NCBI GenBank assembly: GCA_938023085.1
Contig: CALHDP010000083.1
Location: forward strand, 1 to 29,375
Direction: 5' to 3'
Source: an uncultured Collinsella sp.
GTDB lineage: Bacteria > Actinomycetota > Coriobacteriia > Coriobacteriales > Coriobacteriaceae
DNA: 29,375 nucleotides
The notes under the pieces are model-generated. The model saw nothing but the letters and a program-made list of their open reading frames with translations, ran no database searches and was not told where the DNA came from. The position numbers were made by a program, and so were the translations under genes. Shown here in pieces: positions 1 through 7,325 of the stretch. Position 1 is the first letter of the stretch, and every line of letters starts with the position of its first letter.

Positions 1-798
1 GTCGTCGGGCACACTGAGCCCTTTGTCACGTAGAGCCATCATCGCGCCGTTTGCCATGCAGTCGTTAGCAGCGAGGACCGCCGTGCAATCGGGTTTATCG
101 GCAAGCACAAGGCCCGCGGCATAGCCACTATCCGCATTCCAATCGCCTTGCAGAGGCTCGGGCGGCTCAATGCCACGCGCCTCGAGTGCCGCACGCCAAC
201 CTTTCATACGGCACTGGCTCGACAGCGACTCTTTCTTACCCGAAACGAAATACACGTTCTTGTGACCATGATCCAAGAAGTACTCGCACGCCATGCGCGC
301 GCCGCCCTCTTGGTCGTCACTGACGGTGGAGCAGGTAGGATGTTCCATCGGTGTGATAATCACCGTCTTGAGGTCTTTCGGCGCCTCAAAGGTATCAAAG
401 TCATCGACCATCTGGCGCAGGTTGAAGATCATGCCATCAACAGGCAGCTGCGACATCCTACGCGCCGCTTCGGCAAGGGTCATCTTCTCCCCTGCGCGCT
501 TCTTAATCATCGTGAGAGCAAATCCTCGCTCTTCGGCGGCATCGGCGATACCGTCAATCATGTCCACGGCACCGCCCGACAAGTGAAACATCACCACGCC
601 GATGCACCCGTAACGGCCCAACTTGAGCGAACGCGCGGCAAAGTTGGCTCGAAACCCGAGCGTCTCCATGGCCGAATGAACCTTATCGCGTGTCGACTCT
701 CGCACGCTATCGGGCTCGTTGATCACGCGCGACACCGTCTTGAGAGAAACACCCGCGGCAATCGCCACATCGTTCATCGAGACGTTTTTCTTGTCCAT
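1..798 (-). CDS. LacI-family transcriptional repressor, 3' end cut by the window
   Basis: The reverse strand is open from 798 to base 1, giving 266 residues with no stop, so the C-terminus lies outside the window. Residues about 6-30 form the LacI helix-turn-helix (VAIAAGVSLKTVSRVINEP). After the hinge comes a periplasmic-binding-protein-like sugar domain; it includes the family signature AANDCMANGAMMALRD near residue 243. Family knowledge: these proteins release operator DNA when a sugar or sugar phosphate binds. The gene is divergent from the galactoside PTS and 6-phospho-galactosidase genes and shares a 280-bp intergenic region with a strong palindrome. It is therefore probably their local repressor (inference). 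ATG at 798 is preferred; an in-frame GTG at 807 sits closer to the GGAGAAG ribosome site and is a real alternative. Confidence 0.93.
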   Translation of the reverse strand, partial: MDKKNVSMNDVAIAAGVSLKTVSRVINEPDSVRESTRDKVHSAMETLGFRANFAARSLKLGRYGCIGVVMFHLSGGAVDMIDGIADAAEERGFALTMIKKRAGEKMTLAEAARRMSQLPVDGMIFNLRQMVDDFDTFEAPKDLKTVIITPMEHPTCSTVSDDQEGGARMACEYFLDHGHKNVYFVSGKKESLSSQCRMKGWRAALEARGIEPPEPLQGDWNADSGYAAGLVLADKPDCTAVLAANDCMANGAMMALRDKGLSVPDD

Positions 799-944
799 CG
801 TTGCCACTGCTTCTCCAGTCGGTTTTACATCGCTTGCTTTTTGCGTTCTAGCATACACTACCTGCCTGACTGATAAATCAACCGTTTACCGGACAATATC
901 GACCACTCACCCGTATATCCTTGTTGCTCTTCCAAAAATGTCTT

Positions 945-981
945 ACGTTGTCATTAACGAAATGACAACGTTGTCATTTCG
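945..981. promoter_or_regulatory. LacI-type operator cluster of three half-sites
   Basis: Bases 958-981 form a perfect 24-bp palindrome with a CG centre (core TGACAACGTTGTCA), typical of LacI-family operators. A third half-site, ACGTTGTCATT at 945-955, is inverted relative to the left arm of the palindrome (5-bp gap) and a direct repeat of its right arm, offset by 23 bp. The cluster lies between the divergent repressor gene and the PTS gene. That a LacI dimer binds here is inference from symmetry and position. Confidence 0.8.
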
Positions 982-998
982 CAATGCCTTCCTTAAAC
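971..998 (+). promoter_or_regulatory. possible promoter of the galactoside PTS operon
   Basis: TTGTCA at 971-976 and TTAAAC at 993-998 are separated by 16 bp and resemble sigma-70 -35 and -10 boxes. The -35 box lies inside the right arm of the 958-981 palindrome, so repressor binding would block polymerase. The -10 match is weak. Confidence 0.35.
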
Positions 999-1082
999 AG
1001 GAAGGTTTCCGGGCAGTCCTGACCATCCATCGACGACCAGTTCCATCCACATGCATCGCGCATCAAGCAGCAAAGGAGCTCT

Positions 1083-2861
1083 ATGGACGCCATCGTAAAG
1101 ATGCTCGAAAAGCATCAACCGTTCTTTGAGAAGATCTCGAGGAATATCTACCTCCAGGCCATCAAGGACGGATTCCTTGGGTGCATGCCCATTGTCCTCA
1201 CCTCTTCGATCTTTCTGCTCATTGCCACCCTTCCCGGCGTAGTCGGCATCACGCTGCCCCAGCCGCTCATCGACTGGTGCAACAAGCTCTACAACTTCAC
1301 CATGGGCGTCATGGGCATCATGGTTGCCGGCACCACCGCCAAGAACTTCACGGCATCCATGAACCGTCGCATGCCCGCCGGCAAAGTGCTCAACGACGGT
1401 TCCACCATGGTGGCCGCCCAGTGCAGCATGCTGCTGCTCGCAGTCACGCAGTTCACCACCAAGTTCAACGGCTCCGAGCTTTCGGTCTTCGATTGCACCA
1501 GCATGGGCACGCGCGGTCTGTTCTCGGCCTATATCGCCGCGTTCATTACCGTGTGGGTCTACAAATTCTGCGTCTCGCGCGATCTGACCATTAAGCTGCC
1601 CAAGGAGGTCCCGGGCGCCATCGCTCAGAACTTCCGCGACATCATCCCCTTTGGCGGCGCCGTCATTATCTGCGGCATCATCGATGTCGTCGTGCGCAAC
1701 CTCATGGGCGTTCCGTTCTCCGAGCTGCTTATCAAACTGCTCTCCCCGCTCTTTACCGCTGCAGAAACCTATCCTGGCCTTATCCTTATCCAGGCGGCCA
1801 CCGCGTTCTTCTGGTTCATCGGCGTCCACGGCCCCTCGATTGTCCAGCCGGGCATCGACCCCATCCGTCTTGCCAACCAGGCCGAGAACCTGCAGGTTCT
1901 GCTGGCAGGCGGCCACCCCGCCCATTCCCTCACCTTTAACATGTCGCTCGTAGGTGAGTTCGGCGGCACCGGCGCCACGTTCATCGTGCCGCTTCTGCTG
2001 ATTCTCTTTATGAAGTCCAAGCAGCTCAAAGCCGTCGGTAAGGCCTCGATTGTTCCTGTTGCCTTCGCCGTCAACGAACCGCTGCTCTTTGGCGCGCCGA
2101 TGATCCTTAACCCCTACATGCTCGTCCCCTTTGTTGCCGCCGGCTGCGTCAACGTAAGTGTTGCCAAGTTCTTTATCGATAACGTGGGCATGAACGGCTT
2201 CTCCTTCGTGGTGCCTTGGGCCACCCCTGCCCCCATCGGCATCTTCATCACCACGAACTTCCAGCTTATTGCCCTGGTATTTGTCGCGATCATCATCTTG
2301 CTGGACGCCATCATCTACCTGCCGTTCTTGAAGGCATACGATAAGCTGCTCTGCGACCAGGAGGCCGAGCGCGCCGCCGAGCTGGGTCTCGAGTCCAATG
2401 GCGCCGCTACCATCGCCGCCAACGCCTCTGCGCCCGCTGTCGAGCAGACTACCGCTTCCGTCGAGACGACCGCCGCTGCCACCGACAGCAAGCCTGTCGC
2501 CGATCAGCCCGAACCCGCCGCCGACGTATCCGCTAAGAAGGACGTCGATGGCCTGAAGGTCCTCGTCCTGTGCGCCGGCGCCGGCACCTCTGCCATGCTT
2601 GCCAACGCCATCAAGGAAGGTGCCGCGCAGACCGGAGAGAACATCGCTTCCTCCGCAGGCGCCTATGGTCAGCACACTGCCATCATGGATCAGTACGACG
2701 TTATCGTGCTCGCCCCGCAGGTTCGTAGCTACTACAACGACATGAAGGCCGACACCGATCGCCTGGGCATTAAGCTGCTCGCTCCGCGCGGTAAGGAATA
2801 TATCGACCTTACTCGCGACCCCGCCGGCGCCATCAAGTGGCTCCGCGAGAACCTCGACTAG
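1083..2861 (+). CDS. lacE: lactose/cellobiose-family PTS permease, IIC-IIB fusion
   Basis: This 592-residue protein should import a beta-galactoside across the membrane and phosphorylate it. Residues 1-430 are a polytopic IIC domain of the lactose/cellobiose type, with the substrate-region signatures GVHGPSIVQPG and VNEPLLFGAP. An Ala/Thr/Pro-rich linker of about 60 residues follows. From residue 488 comes a IIB domain with the phosphocysteine loop VLCAGAGTSAML (Cys497). The order IIC-IIB and the length match LacE. The start has a good AAAGGAG ribosome site. The gene is 75 bp upstream of the 6-phospho-galactosidase. No lactose-type IIA (LacF) is visible in the window, so phosphate must come from a IIA encoded elsewhere. 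Lactose specificity is inferred mainly from the LacG partner. Confidence 0.9.
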   Translation: MDAIVKMLEKHQPFFEKISRNIYLQAIKDGFLGCMPIVLTSSIFLLIATLPGVVGITLPQPLIDWCNKLYNFTMGVMGIMVAGTTAKNFTASMNRRMPAGKVLNDGSTMVAAQCSMLLLAVTQFTTKFNGSELSVFDCTSMGTRGLFSAYIAAFITVWVYKFCVSRDLTIKLPKEVPGAIAQNFRDIIPFGGAVIICGIIDVVVRNLMGVPFSELLIKLLSPLFTAAETYPGLILIQAATAFFWFIGVHGPSIVQPGIDPIRLANQAENLQVLLAGGHPAHSLTFNMSLVGEFGGTGATFIVPLLLILFMKSKQLKAVGKASIVPVAFAVNEPLLFGAPMILNPYMLVPFVAAGCVNVSVAKFFIDNVGMNGFSFVVPWATPAPIGIFITTNFQLIALVFVAIIILLDAIIYLPFLKAYDKLLCDQEAERAAELGLESNGAATIAANASAPAVEQTTASVETTAAATDSKPVADQPEPAADVSAKKDVDGLKVLVLCAGAGTSAMLANAIKEGAAQTGENIASSAGAYGQHTAIMDQYDVIVLAPQVRSYYNDMKADTDRLGIKLLAPRGKEYIDLTRDPAGAIKWLRENLD

Positions 2862-2875
2862 TTCCTCCCTCTGTT

Positions 2876-2902
2876 GGTGCCCGGATCCCCAGTTCGGGCA
2901 CC
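2876..2902 (+). other. intercistronic hairpin between lacE and lacG
   Basis: Perfect 8-bp arms GGTGCCCG (2876-2883) and CGGGCACC (2895-2902) enclose an 11-nt loop. No T-run follows, so it is unlikely to terminate fully. It may be an mRNA processing or stability element that sets lacE and lacG levels. Confidence 0.5.
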
Positions 2903-2936
2903 TCTCCCTATTCGTATCCCACAGAAAGGATGACTC

Positions 2937-4358
2937 ATGACCAACCCCATGCAGTTCCCCGACGGCTTTGTGTTTGGCGGCGCCACCGCCGCTTACCAGG
3001 TTGAGGGCGAGACCCGCACGCACGGCAAGGGCAAAGTGCCCTGGGACGATTTCCTGGCAGCTCAGGGTCGCTTCTCCCCCGATCCCGCAAGCGATTTCTA
3101 CAACAAGTACCCGGTCGATATCGACCTGTGCCAGCGCTTCGGCATCAACGGTATCCGCGTCTCCATCGCTTGGAGCCGCATCTTCCCCAACGGCACTGGC
3201 GAGATCAACCCCGAGGGTGTTGCCTTCTATCACGAGCTCTTTGCCACCTGCAATAAAGCCGGCGTTATCCCCTATGTCACGCTCGATCACTTTGATACGC
3301 CCGAGGCCTTTTATCAGAACGGCGGCGAGGGCTTCCTGACACGCACGACGATCGACGCCTTTGTCGAGTACGCCAAGTTCTGCTTTGCCGAGTTCACCGA
3401 GGTCAAGCACTGGTTTACCTTTAACGAGATTCCCGCGACCGCCGAGGGCAGCTTTATCGTCGGCAACTGGCCGCACGGCGAGAAGTATCGCCTGGACAAG
3501 GCCTTCCAGCTCATGCACAACATGATGGTGGCCCATGCCAAGGCCGTCGTCGCCTTCCACGAGGGCGGCTTTGAGGGCGAGATCGGCATTGTCCAGAACC
3601 TGGAGCCCAAGTATCCCCTCGATCCCAACAGTGCTGCCGACTGCGAGGCAGCTCGCATGGCCGACGTCATCAACAACCGCTGGGTACTCGACGCCACCTT
3701 CCGCGGCCACTATGCAGCCGACACCATGGAAGCCGCGACCAAGCTGGCCCATATCGCCGGCGGCGAGCTCGACGTTCGTGACGAGGACATCGCCGCGCTG
3801 ACCGCCGCGCTCCCCTATAACGATTGCCTGGGCGTCAACACCTACAAGTGCCAGTTCCTGCGTGCCGCCGAGGGCGAAAACGACATCAACCACAATGGCA
3901 CCGGCGACAAGGGCTCCTCGCGCTGGTTCCTCAAGGGCGTTGGCGAGGCATGCGTGCGCGAAGGCGTTCCCACCACCGATTGGGACTGGATCATCTATCC
4001 CGAGGGCCTCTACGACCTGCTGCTCCGCATTAAGAACGATTACCCCAACTACAAGAAGATCTACATCACCGAGAACGGCATGGGCTATAAGGACGACTTC
4101 GAGGACGGCTTTATCGACGACGCCCCTCGTATCGACTACATGCGTCAGCATCTCGCGTGGATCCTCAAGGCGATCGACGGCGGCGTGAACGTTGACGGCT
4201 ACTTTGTGTGGTCGCTGCAGGACCAGTTCTCCTGGACCAACGGCTACAACAAGCGCTATGGCCTGTTCTACATCGACTTTGAGACCCAGAAGCGCTATCC
4301 CAAGGCGAGCGCGTACTGGTACAAGAACGTCGCGGAGACCGGCCTGCTCATGGCCTAG
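2937..4358 (+). CDS. lacG: 6-phospho-beta-galactosidase (GH1)
   Basis: The protein is 473 residues, the usual length of LacG. It hydrolyses intracellular phosphorylated lactose to galactose 6-phosphate and glucose. The GH1 acid/base motif TFNE is at 161-164 (Glu164) and the nucleophile motif ITEN at 377-380 (Glu379). The C-terminal segment FSWTNGYNKRYGLFY keeps Ser432, Lys439 and Tyr441. These match the phosphate-binding Ser-Lys-Tyr set of Lactococcus LacG and argue for a 6-phospho substrate. Extended segments such as TDWDWIIYPEGLYD and NDYPNYKKIYITENG are near-identical to my memory of LacG. A ribosome site (AAAGGA) precedes ATG 2937. No tagatose-6-phosphate genes are in the window. 6-phospho-beta-glucosidase is the main alternative but fits less well. 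Confidence 0.93.
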   Translation: MTNPMQFPDGFVFGGATAAYQVEGETRTHGKGKVPWDDFLAAQGRFSPDPASDFYNKYPVDIDLCQRFGINGIRVSIAWSRIFPNGTGEINPEGVAFYHELFATCNKAGVIPYVTLDHFDTPEAFYQNGGEGFLTRTTIDAFVEYAKFCFAEFTEVKHWFTFNEIPATAEGSFIVGNWPHGEKYRLDKAFQLMHNMMVAHAKAVVAFHEGGFEGEIGIVQNLEPKYPLDPNSAADCEAARMADVINNRWVLDATFRGHYAADTMEAATKLAHIAGGELDVRDEDIAALTAALPYNDCLGVNTYKCQFLRAAEGENDINHNGTGDKGSSRWFLKGVGEACVREGVPTTDWDWIIYPEGLYDLLLRIKNDYPNYKKIYITENGMGYKDDFEDGFIDDAPRIDYMRQHLAWILKAIDGGVNVDGYFVWSLQDQFSWTNGYNKRYGLFYIDFETQKRYPKASAYWYKNVAETGLLMA

Positions 4359-4380
4359 TTTCCGCCGCATACCCCCTGTC

Positions 4381-4428
4381 GGCCGCATGCGAATCCCTCC
4401 ACGGGTTCGTATGCGGCCTTTTTGTTTT
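4381..4428 (+). terminator. intrinsic terminator after lacG
   Basis: GGCCGCAT (4381-4388) pairs with ATGCGGCC (4411-4418), with further CGAA/TTCG pairing inside, and is followed by a T-rich run at 4419-4428. It lies 23 bp after the lacG stop and closes the galactoside operon. Confidence 0.9.
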
Positions 4429-4448
4429 TGGCCGGGCCGCGCGGATCG

Positions 4449-4753
4449 TTTGTCTCAATCTGTAACATCTAGCAGGTATTTTCGGTCTTATCTGTTACAG
4501 ATCGAGACAAACCCGAGGACCGTTCCAACAAAATCTCAATCTGTAACACCTAGCCCACTTTTGACCATCTACCTGTTACAGATCGAGACAAACGCACAGG
4601 TCAATCCGCTCAATCTCAATCTACAACATCTAGCCGAGCTTTTCGGTCCCAGTTGTTACAGATTGAGACAAACGGAATCGGCCAGGCAGAAAATCTAAAT
4701 CTGTAACATCTAACGAGCATTTGATCGCCTAGTTGTTACAGATCGAGACAATC
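4449..4753. repeat. array of four 80-bp hairpin units (eight alternating repeats, 25-nt spacing)
   Basis: A 15-bp repeat (TCTCAATCTGTAACA and its inverse) occurs eight times in alternating orientation. Forward copies begin at 4453, 4534, 4614 and 4694; inverse copies at 4493, 4574, 4654 and 4734. The period is 80-81 bp, every loop is exactly 25 nt, and every gap between units is 25-26 nt. In unit 1 the arms extend to 19 bp (4449-4467 and 4493-4511). Loops share an initial TCTAGC-like motif and a central TTTTCGGTC-like motif, while the gaps begin CAAAC and then diverge. Arm mismatches are mostly A-C on the plus strand, which become G-U wobbles in a minus-strand RNA. No protein-coding function is plausible. 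Confidence 0.9.
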
Positions 4754-4821
4754 AGATGGTCAAATCCTCACTTTCCAGGCAGCTACGAAGCGCTCCTCTT
4801 TCTTAATTATTATCGGCATCA

Positions 4822-4873
4822 CGAACACACTTCGGTATCTTTTAATGCCAAAATGATACCGAAAGCGTGTTCG
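4822..4873. repeat. 18/19-bp imperfect inverted repeat
   Basis: The arms at 4822-4839 and 4855-4873 (inner core TTCGGTATC / GATACCGAA) enclose a 15-nt AT-rich loop. No T-run follows on either strand. It lies in the AT-rich upstream region of the AlbA_2-type regulator gene. It could be an operator or an RNA hairpin; I cannot assign it. Confidence 0.6.
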
Positions 4874-4962
4874 AGAATACGGATAATTCCATGCGTTAGC
4901 CCAATCAAGCCCCAGGCTTACAAACTCCGTTATTGTTCAGAATGCCAATGCATTCGCGTTTG

Positions 4963-5073
4963 CGCGTCATTTCGCGTCACTTTGACGCGCAAAATGACAC
5001 GCAAATTTTTTCGTGTCATAATTTTGACGCGTAAAATGACGTGTAAAATTTTTACGTGTCATTTTTCACGTCA
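4963..5073. promoter_or_regulatory. cluster of nine TGAC(G/A)(C/T)G heptamers, probable operator region
   Basis: Heptamers CGYGTCA or their inverse TGACRYG occur at 4963, 4973, 4983 (inverse), 4995 (inverse), 5012, 5025 (inverse), 5037 (inverse), 5055 and, as variant CACGTCA, 5067. The spacing within same-orientation pairs is 10-12 bp, about one helical turn. The order along the strand is R-R-F-F-R-F-F-R-R, which is symmetric about the central copy. The last copy ends 25 bp before the start codon at 5099. Such density immediately upstream of a winged-helix protein gene suggests cooperative autoregulation (inference). Confidence 0.75.
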
Positions 5074-5098
5074 AATTGAAGCGAAACGGAGCATCACA

Positions 5099-6355
5099 AT
5101 GCAAGAATCCAAAGATCTTGAATTCAAGGAATGCGTCACCAATTCGTTCCTTAAAACCGTCTCCGCTTATGCAAATGGCACGGGAGGACGCGTTCTATTT
5201 GGAATTAACGACGACGGAGAAGCCGTTGGCCTCGATGACCCCAAGCAGACCTGCCTGGATATCGAAAACAAGATTAACGATTCGATCATCCCCCAGCCCG
5301 ATTACTCCCTAAAGATCGACGAGCCCGATGCAACCGTGGAGCTTACGGTCTTTCCCGGCAGATCGAAGCCTTACCTATACCGCTCGAAGGCATACAAGCG
5401 CAATGACACCGCGACCATTCCAGTTGATACCCTAGGCCTTTCGCGTCTTGTACTCGAGGGTCAAAACCTCTCCTTTGAGCAGCTCCCGGCAAACAAACAA
5501 GATTTATCTTTCACCGTTTTAGAGAATCGTCTAACAGCAAAACTTTCGCTTCAGTCATTCACAACCGATACTCTCAAAACCCTTGGCCTGCTTGATGAAA
5601 CCGGAACCTACAACAACGCGGCAGAACTGCTCGCGGACGAGAATGGCTTCCCGGGTATCGACATCGCAGTGTTTGGTGAAACTATCAACCTCATTAAGCA
5701 GCGCAAGACTCTTGAACATGCATCCGTTCTAGCGGAAATTGACGGAGCCCTTGAGCTTTTCGAAGCCCAGTACTGCTACGAAGAGATCCAGGGGATGGAG
5801 CGGATCCGCAAGGAGCTCATTCCGCTCGAAGCATTCCGCGAGGCCATTACCAATGCAGTCGTTCATAGGACTTGGGATGCGCCCGCACACATCCGCATCT
5901 CGATGTTCGACGACCGTGTGGAAGTCGCTTCGCCCGGCGGCTTGCCGGCAAGCATGACCGTCGATGAATATCTGTCCGACATGCTATCCGTTAGACGCAA
6001 TCGTATTCTTGCCGAAGTCTTTTTGCGCCTGGGTCTTATCGAAGCCTTTGGAACGGGCATCATGCGAATTCGCGATACCTATAAGGACAGCGTCAGAAAG
6101 CCCCGGTTTCAAGTTTCGGATAACGCCATTGTGGTAACACTTCCCCTACTCATGGATAACCCGGGGCTCAAAGGCGACGAACTTATCGTATTCGGACTGC
6201 TGAGCGGAGTACACCCTCAATCGACAAGCGAGCTTGCGGCCAAAGTCACCTTTAGTCGCTCGAAGCTTCTTCGCATCCTCAAAAAACTCGTTGAGACAGG
6301 CCTGGCGACAGTTGAAGGCACCGGCAGGGGGCAGAAGTATCGCCTGCTGCGCTAG
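5099..6355 (+). CDS. AlbA_2 / HATPase / winged-helix regulator (COG2865-like)
   Basis: Starting at ATG 5099 (ribosome site CGGAG, 7-nt gap) the protein is 418 residues. Residues 3-115 fit an AlbA_2 (Schlafen-like) domain: DLEFKE at the start, GGRVLFGINDDGE at 29-41, and the YLYRSKAYKR segment near 92-101. Residues about 240-350 fit a GHKL-type ATPase fold, with REAITNAVVHR at 247-257 (candidate Glu248/Asn252), FDDRVEVASPGG at 270-281 and FGTGI at 317-321. The last 60 residues look like a winged helix (TSELAAKVTFSRSKLLRIL). Proteins of this architecture are annotated as predicted transcriptional regulators or ATP-binding proteins; their role is poorly known. AT-richer sequence than its neighbours and flanking repeats suggest accessory DNA. 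The heptamer cluster upstream is its likely target. Confidence 0.85.
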   Translation: MQESKDLEFKECVTNSFLKTVSAYANGTGGRVLFGINDDGEAVGLDDPKQTCLDIENKINDSIIPQPDYSLKIDEPDATVELTVFPGRSKPYLYRSKAYKRNDTATIPVDTLGLSRLVLEGQNLSFEQLPANKQDLSFTVLENRLTAKLSLQSFTTDTLKTLGLLDETGTYNNAAELLADENGFPGIDIAVFGETINLIKQRKTLEHASVLAEIDGALELFEAQYCYEEIQGMERIRKELIPLEAFREAITNAVVHRTWDAPAHIRISMFDDRVEVASPGGLPASMTVDEYLSDMLSVRRNRILAEVFLRLGLIEAFGTGIMRIRDTYKDSVRKPRFQVSDNAIVVTLPLLMDNPGLKGDELIVFGLLSGVHPQSTSELAAKVTFSRSKLLRILKKLVETGLATVEGTGRGQKYRLLR

Positions 6356-7120
6356 TTAGCAGATGACCTGCGTGTGCTCCTCGATGGCGGCGCGGTCTTC
6401 GGCGGAGATGTTCGGCTCGCACACTACGGCGTCCAGGCTGTCCAGGCGGCAGAAGGTGTAGAAATCGCGCTTGCCGATCTTGCTGGAGTCGGCGATCAGA
6501 TAGCGCGAGTCGGCCTTGCTAAAGGCGAGCTGCTGGATGCGGCCCTCTTCCATATTGGATGTAGACACGTCGCCGTCCAGAATGCCGTTGGCACCGATAA
6601 ACGCCGCGTCGATGCCCAGCGCACGCAGGGTATCCTCGGCCGTTGGTCCCACAAAAGCGGCGGTGCGGCGACGGTACATGCCGCCCACCAGGCACAGGTC
6701 GCAGTCTTCGCGCGCCTCGAGCAGGTTAAACACCGAAAGCGAATTGGTCACAATGCGCAGGCGAAACGCCGGCAGCATCGAGGCCATCTGCTCAACCGTA
6801 GTGCCCGTGCCCAAAAAGATGGTCGAGCCTTCCTCGATAAGCTCCACAGAACGGCGCGCAATCTGCAACTTTTCCTCGGCATGCTTCGTGCGCTTTTCGC
6901 TGTGCGAATACTCATGGCGCAGCATAGCGTGTGGACGGCCCTGCGCACTGCGGGCTCCGCCGTGCACGCGCTCGATCTCGCCCAGGCTCGCAAGCTCCTC
7001 AAGGTCACGGCGGATCGTCATATCCGAGACACCTAACGCATCCGAAATCTCCTTGACCGAGACCGTTCCCTGTTCCTCGAGCAGCTGCCGAACCTTATCC
7101 TGTCGCTCCGCTTTAATCAC
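6356..7120 (-). CDS. DeoR-family sugar-operon repressor
   Basis: The protein is 254 residues from GTG 7120. The N-terminal DeoR helix-turn-helix (VKEISDALGVSDMTIRRDLEELA) is followed by VHGGA. The C-terminal domain (DeoRC, a sugar-phosphate-binding fold) has the motifs IFLGTGTTVEQMA, IVTNSL and CLVGGMYRRRTAAFVG. GTG 7120 is preferred over GTG 7147 because GAGGA lies 6 nt upstream and the translation then begins like other family members. Its position next to galactose mutarotase and near lacEG suggests control of galactose or tagatose-phosphate metabolism (inference). The stop codon abuts that of the convergent AlbA_2-type gene with no base between and no visible terminator. Confidence 0.9.
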   Translation of the reverse strand: MIKAERQDKVRQLLEEQGTVSVKEISDALGVSDMTIRRDLEELASLGEIERVHGGARSAQGRPHAMLRHEYSHSEKRTKHAEEKLQIARRSVELIEEGSTIFLGTGTTVEQMASMLPAFRLRIVTNSLSVFNLLEAREDCDLCLVGGMYRRRTAAFVGPTAEDTLRALGIDAAFIGANGILDGDVSTSNMEEGRIQQLAFSKADSRYLIADSSKIGKRDFYTFCRLDSLDAVVCEPNISAEDRAAIEEHTQVIC

Positions 7121-7150
7121 GATGAGTCCTCGCTGTTCCACGCTCACGTC

Positions 7151-7180
7151 AATTCAAACAATAACGAACAAATTGTATCA
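7151..7180 (-). promoter_or_regulatory. extended -10 promoter and possible DeoR-type operator
   Basis: On the minus strand TGATACAAT (-10 box at 7172-7177) is an extended -10 sequence. It is followed by TTTGTTCGTTATTGTTTG, which contains TTGTTCG and TTGTTTG one helical turn apart. The TTCGTTATTG element resembles DeoR/GlpR-family operators, so autorepression is plausible but unproven. Confidence 0.4.
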
Positions 7181-7325
7181 GACTCGCGCGCGTCAGAAAT
7201 GAACGCCCGCACAGCTCCAATCATCACTTTTTTGAGAAAAATACCCCCTGCTTTAGTGGGGTGTAGTGATAATCTCGCCTGTTCGCGCTACAGTTTGTCC
7301 GAAATACCTCGATGTTAGGAACCAA

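Noticed and set aside
993..4388. 1131-residue open frame on the minus strand opposite lacE and lacG
   Set aside because: It is the antisense shadow of two well-supported genes with strong third-position GC bias. Its translation shows no recognisable domain and no ribosome site.
4192..4698. Plus-strand frame with a repeated YLLQIETN peptide
   Set aside because: The repeated peptide comes from reading the hairpin array. Upstream it overlaps lacG in another frame, so it is not a gene.
4449..4753. CRISPR array
   Set aside because: Repeats are only 15-19 bp, alternate in orientation and vary, the spacers share motifs, and no cas genes are near.
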